DNA of 64,000 nt from contig JALLLS010000086.1 of assembly GCA_025094145.1 (NCBI GenBank), positions 62,001 to 126,000 on the forward strand, written 5' to 3'. This DNA comes from Spinellus fusiger. Taxonomy: Eukaryota > Mucoromycota > Mucoromycetes > Mucorales > Phycomycetaceae. The translations under genes and the position numbers were made by a program. This document shows positions 22,401-33,799 of the stretch, one piece after another; positions within the stretch are counted from its first letter, which is position 1; the number at the start of each line of letters is the position of its first letter. Under the pieces are notes generated by a model. It saw only the letters and a program-made list of their open reading frames with translations. It had not been told where the DNA came from and did no database searches.

Positions 22401-23145
22401 AACTTGCTGTCTTCTTTCTGATACAATTTCATGAGCCAAGGATGGAACTCACTAACTAAAACAATGATGTATTCGTCTTGGTTTACAGTAATTATATAAT
22501 TTAATTCCTTATTCATCTAATCAATGAACAGATGCTCAGAAAAGGGCTCTATTTACTACGACACCAAGTCAAGTCTATGGCAATATTTGTACGCGCTTTA
22601 CATGTTGGCAAAAGATATTTAAAGAAACATAAATAGATCAAATCGTTCAACTATCTAACACTGAGAGAAGGCTTTTTATCCCTTGTTCTATGAGAATAGA
22701 TACCATGATGTTGAACTATCACATTGAAAAGAAAGAAAAACAAGAAAAACAGGAGTCTTACTGAACATATCTATTGATCGCTTATACACCATTATGACTT
22801 TTTATCAACATAGGAATTGCAACATATAATTTATCTTTCTGAGTTGTCTAATTTTAGGTGAAAGACTTGTAACAAAAGTCCAGCTGTATCTGTAAAAGAA
22901 AAGAAATCAAGGAAAGGCCTTTCTTCTAGTGCATTTTCTCTGTATCTGTTCCTATATCCATGCTCTTGTGTAGTGTTACATCCTATCTATTCTATTTCTA
23001 GAGAAGAGAAAAGAAGAGAAAGAAGAGAAAAGAAGAGCACTACATTTCTTATTGACTAGTTCCATTCTTTTTGTTATAGATAAACTTCATAATAAATCAT
23101 TACGCTTTATTTTCAAACTAAACTTGGCTTATTGCATCACTCTGC
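22401..23145. other. Spacer, no supported gene
   Basis: No coding unit is recognised. A GAGAAAAGAA-type purine tract lies at 22998-23038, close to the 3' end of the next gene. Confidence 0.35.
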
Positions 23146-24467
23146 TTATCCATAGTGTGCATTCACTTCACGTGTATAATACTGGTCTGCTGCCTGTTCT
23201 GCCTCACGCGTCGCCTGTTCTTTGTCACGGCTACTCCATTGATGCTCCTCAGCAAACTTTACCATCTGAGCAGCCACAATCCCAGCAATTGCCTTTTTAG
23301 CAAATTGGTGGTTGACGGGGGTTCCCTGTGATTCCTGGTGTCGGATATATGCCTTTACTGCCTCATATCCTGCAGCACCAGCAATGACTTGGTGAGAAAG
23401 GTGGGCTTTACGTTCAGTGTACACTTGTCGATGGGCCTCAGATGCTGATAGGAGATGGGGCCCACACACACATACCATGGAGTAGAAACAGAAGAGATGA
23501 GAGCAAAGAGTGAGTAAAGCAGGTCAAATGTCTCTTGGGGTGTCTTTACCTTGTTCATAAGGTAATACAGATGCGCTACTGTAGCGAGAGTTCTGATCAT
23601 CAGGAGGACCATAGCCACCGTAGTTTCCCTGTGGCTGTCCTTGTTGGTAGTATCCTTGTCCTTGTCCTTGCTGAGGGTATCCTTGTCCCTGTCCTTGCTG
23701 ATAATGAGCAGGCATTGGATAGGCAGAAAGAGCCTCTTGAGGTGTCTGTTGTGCATAGTTTCCATAAGGAACAATCGACCATCTTTGGTTGATAGTGTCG
23801 CTCTCTTTGCGCTCATACAAGATGACTTTTGTACCGTCCTTGGTTCGTCCACCCTTCATAATGAACACACGTGTATAAGTATGAGTAACATCTTCCCCCT
23901 TCCTCCCTCTCTATGCCATGTACCCTTTCTTACCTTGATATCCAAGACAAGACGAGGATCAGCTAAGATGTAAATAAACCCATCACGGTACCCCCATCTC
24001 TGGTTGTGTGCCCTGTAGAGATGTAGATTAGGGCACAGATAGATTGCTAGAGTACAATGACTCTGCTTACATTGTCATTTTACGGTCATATTGCACCAAG
24101 GGCTTATCAGATGAAAGATCACCTCCTCTTACATCCATGACTAGAGTCATTCGTACATTAGGGTTTTGCTCTTATTACATCACTTACCTAAGTTACTCTT
24201 CTTATTCACAAGAAATCCATCTTCATATCTCCACAACTAACCCAGTACGTGTCAACAAAACATTATAGTCATACACACACACACCCCTTTTTGCTTTCTT
24301 TTTTATTCTTTCATTTTTTCATTTACCTGATTATCATTGTCTTCTGATTTAAGTGGCCATATAATAAGAGCAGCGTCTGGTTCTACTGCACCATTGTACA
24401 CATCCAAGCAAGACTCAACTGCCTGTGACTTGATATAAAAGTAGCCATTCAAAGGAAAACCCGACAT
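23146..24467 (-). CDS. Lectin-like beta-trefoil protein fused to a CipC (DUF3759-type) domain
   Basis: Six exons in phase: 24467-24327, 24236-24188, 24140-24071, 24012-23934, 23853-23550 and 23444-23146, giving 313 residues. Residues 1 to about 150 show repeated ricin-type strands (FPLNGYFYIKS, LVMDVRGGDL, QRWGYRDGFIYI, LVLDIKGGRTKDGT, QRWSIVP), i.e. an actin-cross-linker/ricin-like trefoil. A Q/G/Y-rich linker with tandem QQGQGQGY-like units follows (about residues 165-205). The C-terminus (QVIAGAAGYEAVKAY ... EQAADQYY) matches the CipC family, known from antibiotic-induced fungal proteins of unknown activity. No signal peptide is visible, so it is probably cytosolic. Confidence 0.8.
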
Positions 24468-24603
24468 TGGACAATAGCAAAAGAAAAATAGAAAGCAATG
24501 GAAAGAGAGTGGAGACAGAAAAAAAAAGGGAGGACTTATTTATACACAAATGTACACACAGACAATGCCGTCAAGTGACACTCTTTCTTTAGTGAATTCA
24601 ATG

Positions 24604-26751
24604 CTACATCATAACAGACTTCTTTAGTTGTTCTGTTTCTTCTTGGTCGAGATAGAGCAGCTTGGCAATGACAGGCACCATAGGCTATAAGTACAAGTCA
24701 GCCCACACCATAGTCTTCCTTGGATTTACCACTGTAAAGAGTAGTCTTTATCATTACTTGTTTATTCTCCGTCTGCATGAACTTCAGTAGTACGTTCTTA
24801 AGGTATTCTGGGATCATATTCTGGCGTTTATCAAAGGCATCGAGACGCCTAAGTGTAAGCTAGATGAGCCAGCAGAAGAAGAACAGAAGAATGGAGTAAT
24901 AAGTAGTAGAGAATAGAGCAATAGAATATGAAATATGAAATAATAAACACTGTACCTTATTTCATCCTTGAGATGCTTACGGTAGAAATAATGACATGAG
25001 GAAACAACCTATGCACAACAACTTACCTTTTCCTGGATCCTTAGAACAGCCACCTTCTCATCACTTTCTGCCAACATCTCACCCATTCTCTTTAGCTGTT
25101 GTTTTGTATCTACTTCCTCCTCCTGCTTCTTCATAAAAGGAGAGAGAAGTTGGCTCATGGAGGCTAATGATCGTAATATATAAATAAATAAATAAAAGAA
25201 AGAGGTTATTCTAGTGCAGCAAAACACACTCTGTTGATGGTAGAGTGGATCCACCCACCATAAAGATCCTGTTGCTGCTCTTCTACCTTTCCTGGTGGTG
25301 TTGGGTTGGAGTCCATTTGTTCTTTTTGCTTTAGTGCCTCTCTTAACTGTGTATTTTCATTCTCTAGTCTCTCCATAATAGACTCTAAAGCTTCTCTTTC
25401 CTGATAAGAAAAGGTGGCCACTCTCTCTTCAACAGGTCCATTGTCTGCAGTGCTTACTTTTGCAGTGCTTGCAGTGGAGGTGCTTACAGTAGCCATGGGA
25501 GAAGCAGTTGGCACACTCCAATGCACAGGCCCTTATAGACACATTTGCCATCTATCATGAGTCCACCTTGTTCCCTCTTCTTGTAAGCCACAACTCACTC
25601 TGCTTCAGTGCCACCATCTCTTGTTGGGACTGTTCTAGCTGCTGTTCTAGCACATGGAGTGCATGTGTTTTCTTTTCTAGTGACTCTAATAAAGTCTTCT
25701 GCCGTGTCTCTACCCATTCCAATGTTCTAATCCGCTCCAATGCCTGTAGTAGATCCTGCTGTACGAATTCTGCCTGTCTTTCTTGCTCTATTCTTTCTAA
25801 ATTGTATTCACTATCCACACAGGTAATAGCAGATCAGTCAAAAGGTGGCCTTTTTTCTTCTTCTTTCTTTCTATAGACCACCCCCTCCTCGCTTTCCTTA
25901 CGCCTTTTCCAGAGTCAATTGCTTAACTGTCTGCTCCAATTCTCCCAGTTTCCCATTGTCTGTGGGTGTACTCTGCAGTAACTGATGTGCTCTTTTCTTA
26001 TAGGTCTCATAGTCTGTCTGTGTTTGTGCATACTGAATTTCTAATTGATGTAGGCTTGCTTCCTACACTGTCCCTTTTAGTTTCCAAAAGAGCAGTTTCC
26101 AAAAGAGTAGTCTCCAAAAGAGTAGTCTCTACCAAGGTGTTATTGCTTACCAGTTGCCGGATATGAGTAACATGCACTGCATTGCGACTGCTCTCTTTGT
26201 TGGTGCTATCCTGCAAGGCCACTACACACATAGTATCAGCACTCTTCTCCCTCCCTTTTATGTCTGCATTACATTTATAGGCTTCTGCCTCTGTCTTATA
26301 CTCTTCAAATGCAGCACTGTTGTGTGCATAGGATTCCTTCACTGTCTGCAGTTCAACATCCTTGGCTGCAATCGACGCACGGTAACCATCAAGGCTCTTT
26401 GTTGCCTGGGCAAAGATATCTTACCAACATGTAAGTAGACAGGCCCATGTACACATGCATTCTTCTTCTTTGGAGAGGAAGAATACTTTTTCTTAAGAAA
26501 ACAAGTGTCCTACCTCTCATCTTCTTTATCTTTTCTTGGTGCTCTACTGCAGGTGGGTTTCAAGAGAAGACATAGTTCTAGTGCCCATCACTCTCTCCAG
26601 CCATAGACTTACAAGTACGTGCATTGAGTGTCTCCTTTAGCCGTTGTACTTCCATTGTCTTGGCTGACAGTTGGAACTGGAGGTCCTTCATTTGTTCCTT
26701 CCACTGAAACTCATGGGTTGTCTGTGGTGCTGTGTGGGTTGAGTCTGCCAT
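24604..26751 (-). CDS. Golgin with C-terminal GRIP domain
   Basis: This is a multi-exon coiled-coil gene. It starts MADSTHTAPQTTHEFQWK at 26751. Exons with strong heptad patterns follow at about 26418-26150, 26050-25900, 25818-25590, 25520-25206 and 25160-25025. The final exons (about 24846-24755 and 24692-24604) read RLDAFDKRQNMIPEYLKNVL, then MVPVIAKLLYLDQEE, the GRIP-domain signature that binds Arl1-GTP at the trans-Golgi. The protein is therefore probably an Imh1/golgin-245-like tether. Exact junctions of the middle exons are uncertain, and I did not prove one continuous frame. The leader contains a pentamer repeat. Confidence 0.75.
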
Positions 26752-26820
26752 GAACTGAACTGAACTGAACTGAGCTGAACTGAACTGAACTGAACTGAGC
26801 TGAACTGAGCTGAACTGGAC
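26752..26820. repeat. TGAAC pentamer microsatellite in the golgin 5' leader
   Basis: About 13 tandem units of TGAAC or TGAGC directly precede the golgin start codon. The repeat would lie in the 5' UTR and in this frame encodes no stop. Confidence 0.7.
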
Positions 26821-27013
26821 CAAGAAGGAGGATGGCAAGCAAGACAAGTGCCTGGGTGTCCTATTTATGCAGTAATACTCCGACATCAGCCACAAACTCT
26901 CCTTAACATTGAAAGGAAGATCTGTGGATAATAATAATTTATTATTCCATCACTAAACAAAGTCTTTATTCTTCCTGTTCTTGTTCCTGCCACTGTCGGA
27001 CTGCACTTTACTC

Positions 27014-27708
27014 ATGACAAGCACAGATAATATTTGGATTGCTGCTGGTAATGGTCCAGGGTATTTCATCACTGACACTGTATAGGGGATGGCCAGTGGG
27101 AGAGAGTCAAGGTAAAAGCCTTTCTTTTCTTTTCTTTTCTCTTTATTAACACACGAGATAAAGGAATTAGTAGAGCAGGGTGTTTCTGTAGACAGCCAAG
27201 ACGAGACCGGCTACACTCCTCTGTAAGTACTAAACACAGCCCACCAACATGGACTTAGTCCTGCCCCTCTCAAAGACACGCTGCTGTCTCGTATGAACAG
27301 ACACAGGTGGTCAACTACCTCCTTGCCTGTCAATGTAACATCAATCTCGGCGATAATGACCAGGACACTCCTCTGTATGTTGCAGAGACAGTGGCCATGG
27401 CAAGTCTCTTGGTGGACCATGGGGCTCTTCCCACACACACCAACAACGAGGGCATAACACCTGCTGTCCATGCCCTGATGGAGGGATGGCAGGAGGTGGC
27501 AGAGTACCTGCAGTCTATTACGCAAGAGGACCTTCCTCCCATGCAACAAGACACAGCCGTTGATCCCAGTGACTTGGAGCAGGACGACCCTCGTCTCCAG
27601 GCTGTCATGGAGCGTGTGACTGCCATGGAAGACATGCAAGATGAAGACGCATTGCGCCAAGTAGTCACAGACCTCCTTTTAGAGGAGATCAGGAAAAGTG
27701 CACAGTAG
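27014..27708 (+). CDS. Small ankyrin-repeat protein
   Basis: Three exons: 27014-27079, 27158-27222 and 27276-27708, giving 187 residues in phase. Ankyrin repeats are visible as IKELVEQGVSVDSQDETGYTPL/HAAV, then VVNYLLACQCNINLGDNDQD and a third around ASLLVDHGALPTHTNNEG. The C-terminal 60 residues are acidic and helical (DLEQDDPRLQAVMERV). It resembles fungal ankyrin proteins thought to act as adaptors. The first donor (GTATAG) is weak, so the first junction is the least certain. It lies head-to-head with the golgin gene, about 260 bases apart. Confidence 0.78.
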
Positions 27709-27790
27709 TTAATAGAATACATAATTAAAGTTCCGCTGTGTAAATAGACAGTTCAACCAAGTTTCTTTTTGCTGTTGTGTAAATATTCCC

Positions 27791-28398
27791 ATGGACAAAT
27801 ATCAGGTAGGCATGAGCAGTGGGGCTTATGGCAGGAGTATTTATCATCAGTATAGAAAATAGAAAAGTTGGGTGAAGGTAATCTCCATGAACAGAGAAAG
27901 AGAGAGAGAGAGAAAGAGAGTGTGTAGGGTTGCTCATGGTATTCCAAGGCACCTATGGCATTGTCTACAAGGCACAAAACAGAGAGACCAATGAGGTTGT
28001 AGCACTGAAGCGCATTCGTTTGGACAACGAGGAAGAAGGAGTAAGCAAACCACTCTTTTTATTATGTGTTTGAGTGGGTGGGACTGATACATCCAAGGTG
28101 CCATGTACTGCCATTAGAGAGATATCGCTTCTCAAGGAGCTCAAGTACCATAACATTGTTAGGTAAGCCCCTTGATAGCTACAGGCACACACATATCCAC
28201 CCAGAGCCCTATGAACATACGCTTTATGTCTTTTGTTATGTTTCCGTACACCTCCATCGATATACGCTTACACTAGACTATATGACGTCCTGCATACCGA
28301 AAAGAAACTGACACTGGTGTTTGAGTATCTGGATTCTGACCTTAAGAAATTCCTAGACTCCTATGGTGGAGATATCGACACACTCACTATCAAGGTAC

Positions 28399-28437
<39 letters not shown>

Positions 28438-29674
28438 AACACAGAAGAACAGCAACTGATGTACCAATTGCTCAAAGGCATTGCGTTTTGTCATGAGAAT
28501 AAGGTTTTACATAGAGTAAGTAGAAAGGGGGCCATGCGATAAGAGTCATTGATACTGTGTGATAGGATCTGAAGCCCCAGAATCTGTTGATCAACAAGGT
28601 AAGTGCTGTTCTTTTGTTTTTTTTATTATTATTTGATAAAGAACAGCATCTTATCTATTTTATGATTAGAAAGGAGAACTCAAGTTGGGTGATTTTGGAT
28701 TGGCAAGGGCCTTTGGTATTCCTGTCCGTAGTTACTCCCATGAAGTAAGTGTCTTGAGGAGGTGTTCTCTCTCTCTATACATATCTATACATATCTATAC
28801 ATATCTATACATATCTATACATACATACATACATACATATAAAAGAGAAAGAGACACTGACAAGGAGGCACCCTAGGTAGTGACACTGTGGTACCGTGCG
28901 CCTGATGTGCTAATGGGATCTCGACAATACTCTACCTCCATTGATCTTTGGTCTGCTGGATGTATTTTTGCAGGTAACTTGGAAAGAAGAGGCATGGGTT
29001 GGTTAATACACCCGTGGACTAGAAATGGCGTCAGGTCGACCTTTGTTTCCTGGCAGTTCCATCCCTGACCAGCTCCAGCGTATTTTCAAATATCCTTTTT
29101 TTCTTTCTTCTTCTTATCTATAGGTTACTTTATAAAAAGAAATAGAGAAAAGTAGAGAGAGTATATGTGCAGACCAAGAGAAAGACAACCGGCCTCTTTT
29201 ATTACACCCTTGATTCCATTTGAACAGTATTAGGCACACCTACGGAAGAGACCTGGCCAGAAGTCTCTCGATTGCCTGAATACAAGGTAATCCTTACGAT
29301 GAAAATAAAAAAAAGAAATATAACCCTGTAGCGTGATTTTGAATTGTTTGCTCGGATACCCCTTGAGACGCTACTGCCCAAGCTAGATGCTCCCGGTATT
29401 GACTTACTAAAGGCAAGGATAGACTCCATCTATAAAGAGAAGAAAAGAGAAGAGAAGAGAGAAAATGCTTATTTCTTCTATAGAAATTGCTTGAGTATCC
29501 TCCCAAGAAACGTGTTACAGCCAACGACGCATTGCAGCGTAAGTGATAACATACCCTCTCCTGTTTCTTTTCTTCTTCTTTCTTTCTTTCTAAAGAAGAT
29601 GACTTTTTTCATATTTTATTATAGATCCTTATTTTGATGAACTGAGAAAGAAGGAAACACCTTCTGAAAACTAA
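27791..29674 (+). CDS. CDK5: Cyclin-dependent kinase, CDK5/Pho85 type
   Basis: Fourteen exons (27791-27805, 27856-27877, 27949-28040, 28098-28162, 28277-28394, 28453-28515, 28566-28598, 28670-28744, 28877-28973, 29023-29089, 29226-29286, 29332-29412, 29484-29538, 29625-29674) give 297 residues in phase. All kinase landmarks are present: glycine loop GEGTYG, ALKRI lysine, the cyclin-binding helix [44 protein letters not shown] and a C-lobe ending HPYFDEL. The SYSHEVVT activation loop is CDK5-like rather than Cdk1-like. Such kinases partner Pcl-type cyclins in polarity and nutrient signalling. The intron after exon 10 is AT-AC and the one after exon 12 is GC-AG; a GT dinucleotide run (28401-28432) lies in intron 5. 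Confidence 0.93.
29090..29225 (+). other. U12-type AT-AC intron in the CDK5 gene
   Basis: The intron starts ATATCCTTTTT, an exact minor-spliceosome 5' splice site, and ends TTTGAAC. A CCTTGAT branch element lies with its A at 29213, 12 bases before the intron end. Removing it joins RIFK to VLGTPTEE, exactly as in other CDK5 proteins. No GT-AG alternative restores this reading. Confidence 0.88.
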
Positions 29675-29679
29675 ACATA

Positions 29680-31040
29680 TCAGGAGGAATCAGAGGCCAT
29701 GAGGGAATAGACATAATCCGCAATAGCAAGAGAAGATGTTAATCCAGGACTCTCTATGCCCATGAGCGTAAAGACATTAGGAAACCCATGGTCTACTTCT
29801 TCTTGAATAATAAAGTCTCGGAATAGATCTCCTTTTCTTGCTAGTTTGGGGCTAGAGAGAGAGAGAGAGAAATTCAATACACTACATTTGACTAGTTTCA
29901 ACACTTCTTTTCCTACTGTCTCCACTTACCGAATACCACAAGTACTGAGGTGGAGTTTGGAAGGATCCATGGTAGGCCAGTACCGGTGGATGGCTTGTGT
30001 GAATTCCGCATGCAAGCGTCGATCTTCCTGTGGTAAACTATAGTCCAATGAATCCACATACTCAACATTAGGTCCGAATTTCATTTGCCCTGCCATGTCC
30101 AGTGTAAGATGAGTGCCAAGCCCAGCCAAGTGGGGGTCAGGGCAGGGATACACAAGATGTTTGAATACTGGTAGACCATGGTACGCATAATAATACCCCT
30201 TGGCATAATACAAAGCATAGTGACCGGGCATAAGAAAGTCACTGACGGTGGCGGCGTGAAGTCCAGCAGCATTGAAGAGGCGGCGACAGACCACTGTGTC
30301 CTTTCCAGTGGGTGTAGCCAATGTCAGTTTGTATTCTTTCTCTACACGCTGTATAGACTCTACACGTGTGGACAGTGCGATGTGGCCTTGTTGTTCTTCA
30401 ATGGTCTGAACAAAGTACTGCATAAGAGCATGGCTGTCAATGATGGCTGTAGAGGGAGAGACCAGGACAGAATGACAGGCAGCAAGGGCTGGTTCTTGGT
30501 GCTGTGCTTCTTTAGGAGACAGAAAGTAGGTTTCTACACCTGATGCATTTGCTTTTTCATGGAGAGAGCAGAGATAGTGGTGTTGGCTGTGGGATTGGGC
30601 TACAATCCATTTGCCTATGCGTTGATGGGGAATAGTGTGCCGGGTTGCCAAGGCATACAATTGACGATTGCCCTGTCTACAGAGTGTGGTTTTGAGACTG
30701 TTGGAAGGATAGTAAAGGCCCGCATGGATGACTTCACTATTCCGAGAACTAAGATGTCCCTCTCCCAATGATGAGTGTATTGTTGATAGTAGCAGTAGGA
30801 ATAATAGCTGTACGAGTAATAATAAACAGATGTTCACAATCTCTACCTCGTTTCTTCTCCTACACCACTGTTCTTTTCTACAACCACAGTAGTTTCAGCA
30901 GGTAATTCTCGCGTCAATTTCTCTGCCAATGCTAGCCCAACCACTCCACCTCCTACCACCACATTATCAACACGTGTACTGGCGTATCTCTTGCCCAATG
31001 AGAAAACACAAGAAACACGTTGAGAAAACACACTCTGCAT
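29680..31040 (-). CDS. L2HGDH: L-2-hydroxyglutarate dehydrogenase-like FAD enzyme
   Basis: Three exons (31040-30847, 30748-29930, 29851-29680) encode 394 residues. The start MQSVFSQRVSCVFSLGKRYA looks like a mitochondrial presequence. It is followed by the FAD-binding Rossmann motif VVVGGGVVGLALAEKL and the family block NSEVIHAGLYYP. The C-terminus keeps NVFTLMGIESPGLTSSLAIA, as in DAO-fold 2-hydroxyglutarate oxidases. The enzyme would clear L-2-hydroxyglutarate by oxidising it to 2-oxoglutarate in mitochondria. Baker's yeast lacks this gene. The 3' end lies six bases from the stop of the convergent CDK5 gene, so the two 3' UTRs must overlap. Confidence 0.9.
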
Positions 31041-31254
31041 TATTCCAGAACTCTAAAAAAAACAAATTGAACAAATTGAACAAGGGAAATTTACTTCCAT
31101 TTTATTTAGTGTTTGCTGAGTCATTTCACTAATAGATCACCGACTAGAGGCTTCTGTGTACATTGGTTCTGCCTCAAGATAGTAAGAACAAAACAAAACA
31201 AAACAGAAAGTAAAGAAAGCAAAGAAAAAAGAAAAGTATATCTACAGACAGAGT

Positions 31255-32079
31255 TCATTGCTTCAGACAGGCCATGTACGCATCTGCCTCTAAATAGGAT
31301 GCTAGCCCCCCTACATCAATGCGACCCGAGATTCCAAAGGTACTTATGTCACAACGAGAGTGCACATGGCCCAGGAACCGACCCGTTGCATCTAATGCTT
31401 CCAATGACTCCTGATGATCCTCGACATAACGCAGCAAGTGTTGAATGGCCAGGGGGCGCAGGAGATAGAAGCACGGACAAGCAAGCCGGGACTGAGTTTG
31501 GTGCGGAGAGGGCTTTTCAACACATTGGGTGAGGATACCCTGGGCATTGATCTCACAGATGCCTACTTTGGACACATTCTCCTCGGGCACAGTGTAGAGA
31601 CAGACAAGACCGCCACTGTCTTTGGGCAGAGAGGCTTCCTTGGCTAGAAACTGACGGAGAGAAAAGTCATGCAAGAAGAGTGTGTCGCCCCCCACCACCA
31701 CCAAAGATGTGTCCTGTAGTTGAAAATGGACAATAGCAGCACGAATGTCGGCTACTGCTCCCAGACGATCCTCAGGAGAGAGTGTGGTGTTGTTCAGAAT
31801 GTTTTCAAGCGGCAGATGGTGACGCAAAGCCCAGGCACAGAAATCAGGGTAGGCTGTGTGATGCGTGACGAGGTACATGTCACTTAAAGGGATAGTGTGG
31901 GAAGAGAACAGATCCACCCATTGTGTGAGGAGGGCGTCGCTGTGTCCCAGGGGCAACAGTGCTTTGGGACGGCCTAGCAAGTGGCGGTGGGAGGGAGAGG
32001 CTTCCAGGTCTCGCTGTAGACGCGTGCCGTAGCCAGCCACAAGAAACAGTACTTGATGATAGGATGGAATGAGACACAT
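31255..32079 (-). CDS. Sugar-phosphate nucleotidyltransferase-like protein
   Basis: A single exon of 274 residues. The N-terminus carries VAGYGTRLQRD and RPKALLPLG, the nucleotide-binding G-x-G-T-R-L and lysine motifs of the NTP_transferase fold. LVVVGGDTLF gives the metal-binding Asp, and VEKPSP is typical of the sugar-binding face. This indicates activation of a sugar phosphate to an NDP-sugar, but the substrate cannot be read from sequence. CpG is frequent, unlike in the transposons. Confidence 0.8.
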   Translation of the reverse strand: MCLIPSYHQVLFLVAGYGTRLQRDLEASPSHRHLLGRPKALLPLGHSDALLTQWVDLFSSHTIPLSDMYLVTHHTAYPDFCAWALRHHLPLENILNNTTLSPEDRLGAVADIRAAIVHFQLQDTSLVVVGGDTLFLHDFSLRQFLAKEASLPKDSGGLVCLYTVPEENVSKVGICEINAQGILTQCVEKPSPHQTQSRLACPCFYLLRPLAIQHLLRYVEDHQESLEALDATGRFLGHVHSRCDISTFGISGRIDVGGLASYLEADAYMACLKQ

Positions 32080-32333
32080 GAGGGAGATATGCTACACTGT
32101 CATTGTGTTCCCATTTCTCTTTCTGTCTATGTTTATCCATCTCTTTATATCTGTACCTTTGGGCATTTACAACAAGAAAGAAAGAAGAGAAAGAAGAGAA
32201 AGAAGAGAAAGCAGGTTTCTCTTCTGCATTGATCTACAGTTTATAAACAATTTCTAAACATTTCATCCAATCACATTGCTTTATTACAGACAAATGCCAT
32301 TTTACCAGAACTTGTTTTATATGTATATATATG

Positions 32334-32368
<35 letters not shown>

Positions 32369-32518
32369 GAGAGAGTTGAGATGGTAGAAATGAAAAAGAA
32401 GAGTCCATACGCCAATGCATACTGGTATACACCCATTAGACACACCCATTCAACACACCCATCCATAGACTCCAATAGAATCAAAACAATAGTAATGAGT
32501 GATAGAAAAGTGTTATTA

Positions 32519-33195
32519 TTACTATAGATAGAAAGCAGAGTGAGTGGTTGTCCTTGTCTATCTTCTACACGTCAAAGTGTTTCATCTCTACTTACGTAAC
32601 CAACAGAAATCAAATAGTCTGCCAATCCTTCCACAACCTTAGTACAGGCACCAGGCTGAATACCCTCGGCATAAAGACCAATCAGAACAGCCTGACCTGT
32701 CTTTACAATACAAATACCATCTGAGCCCTATAAATATACAAAGAACAGACACACACAGTAAAGGTGTATATATTTAGTTTTAGTATTTTCTTTCTTTTTC
32801 TATAGTCTAAATCCCACACCCATCTACACACACAACAAACACACAACTTGCCTTTTTGCCGTAGATGGAACGGTCATCTGCTTTGAGAGTAAGGTATTTC
32901 ACACCACAGACGTGAATACCGTGAGTAATGGCTTGGTCGCTGTTGGTGAATCCAGCAATGATTTCCTTGATTTCTGAAGCATTCACCTACACAAAAGGGA
33001 GAGGCACAGTATCAAATCACACATGTCACAATGAAATTAGAAACACCTGCACCCTGTCTATTTTGTTACTGTGTTTATTCTTACTTCGAATCCAGGAGTA
33101 GCTGACCACTGAGCACCGTTGAGTCCAAAGATAGCTCCCTTGGTGACGTGGCCAGTGCCCACCAGGTTATCATCGACGTATGCTTGCCAAGACAT
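32519..33195 (-). CDS. pfy1: Profilin
   Basis: Exons 33195-33085, 32986-32852 and 32727-32596 encode 126 residues, the length of yeast profilin. The start MSWQAYVDDNLVGTG and the end KVVEGLADYLISVGY are diagnostic. Profilin binds monomeric actin and proline-rich formin segments to promote filament growth. Intron 2 uses a GC donor (AAG/GCAAGT). A last intron with GTAAGT...TATAG falls just before the stop, so the stop codon itself (32519-32521) appears to be a separate exon. Read-through of that intron would add only a few residues. Confidence 0.93.
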
Positions 33196-33550
33196 GTTTA
33201 TTCAAAAGAAAAGAAAAGGGTAGTGTAGTGGTGAAGGGAGAGAAAAAAAAAGAAAAAGAGAAAATAAGAATGAAAAGGAAAATGATTAAGTAGATATAAA
33301 AAGAGGAGAATGAAATAGGAAGCTTCTCAGCCAAAGAGACGCGTTTCTCTCCCCTCTTTTGCTCTCTTAATTATTATTATTACTATTATTATTATTATCT
33401 CTTTCTTGCTTGTATTCTAGTGTCAATAGACATTTCTTTTACAGTTTCATGCCTCCACTCATTATTGAGTTTTGACCTTTTTTACTAGGCGGAGAGGGTT
33501 GTGGGTTGTGTGGAGAGAGAGAGACTAGAGAGAGGAGTTGTAGGAGCCAA

Positions 33551-33784
33551 TCATCTGGGATAACGAGGAATCTGACGTGGTATGAGAGCGGAGAAGGTGT
33601 TCTGTGGCTGCAATGACTGGAGGAGAGAAGAGCCAAGAGGGTATAGGCAGGCAGACAGGCAGAATACTATTCGCTGGTGTATGTGGAGTAGGTCTAGGGG
33701 TGGTCTGTAGGAATATATACAAATTAGGAGACAGGTGAGGAGGAAGAAAGCCAGAAAAACATGGCAAGGTCGATAGCCACTCAT
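33551..33784 (-). CDS. Possible small membrane or secreted protein
   Basis: An open frame of 77 codons begins MSGYRPCHVFLAFFLLTCLL, with a strong hydrophobic segment that could be a signal peptide or anchor. The rest is proline- and serine-rich. I recognise no family and other frames are also open here, so this is only a candidate. Confidence 0.22.
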   Translation of the reverse strand: MSGYRPCHVFLAFFLLTCLLICIYSYRPPLDLLHIHQRIVFCLSACLYPLGSSLLQSLQPQNTFSALIPRQIPRYPR

Positions 33785-33799
33785 GCTGTCATAAAGCAC

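Noticed and set aside
27158..27222. Alternative first donor (GTATTT at 27061) for the ankyrin gene
   Set aside because: It gives the wrong phase and an immediate stop; the GTATAG donor at 27080 keeps the frame.
29090..29225. A GT-AG intron in place of the AT-AC intron of CDK5
   Set aside because: No GT near the exon end and no AG at the exon start restores the invariant LGTPTEE segment in frame.
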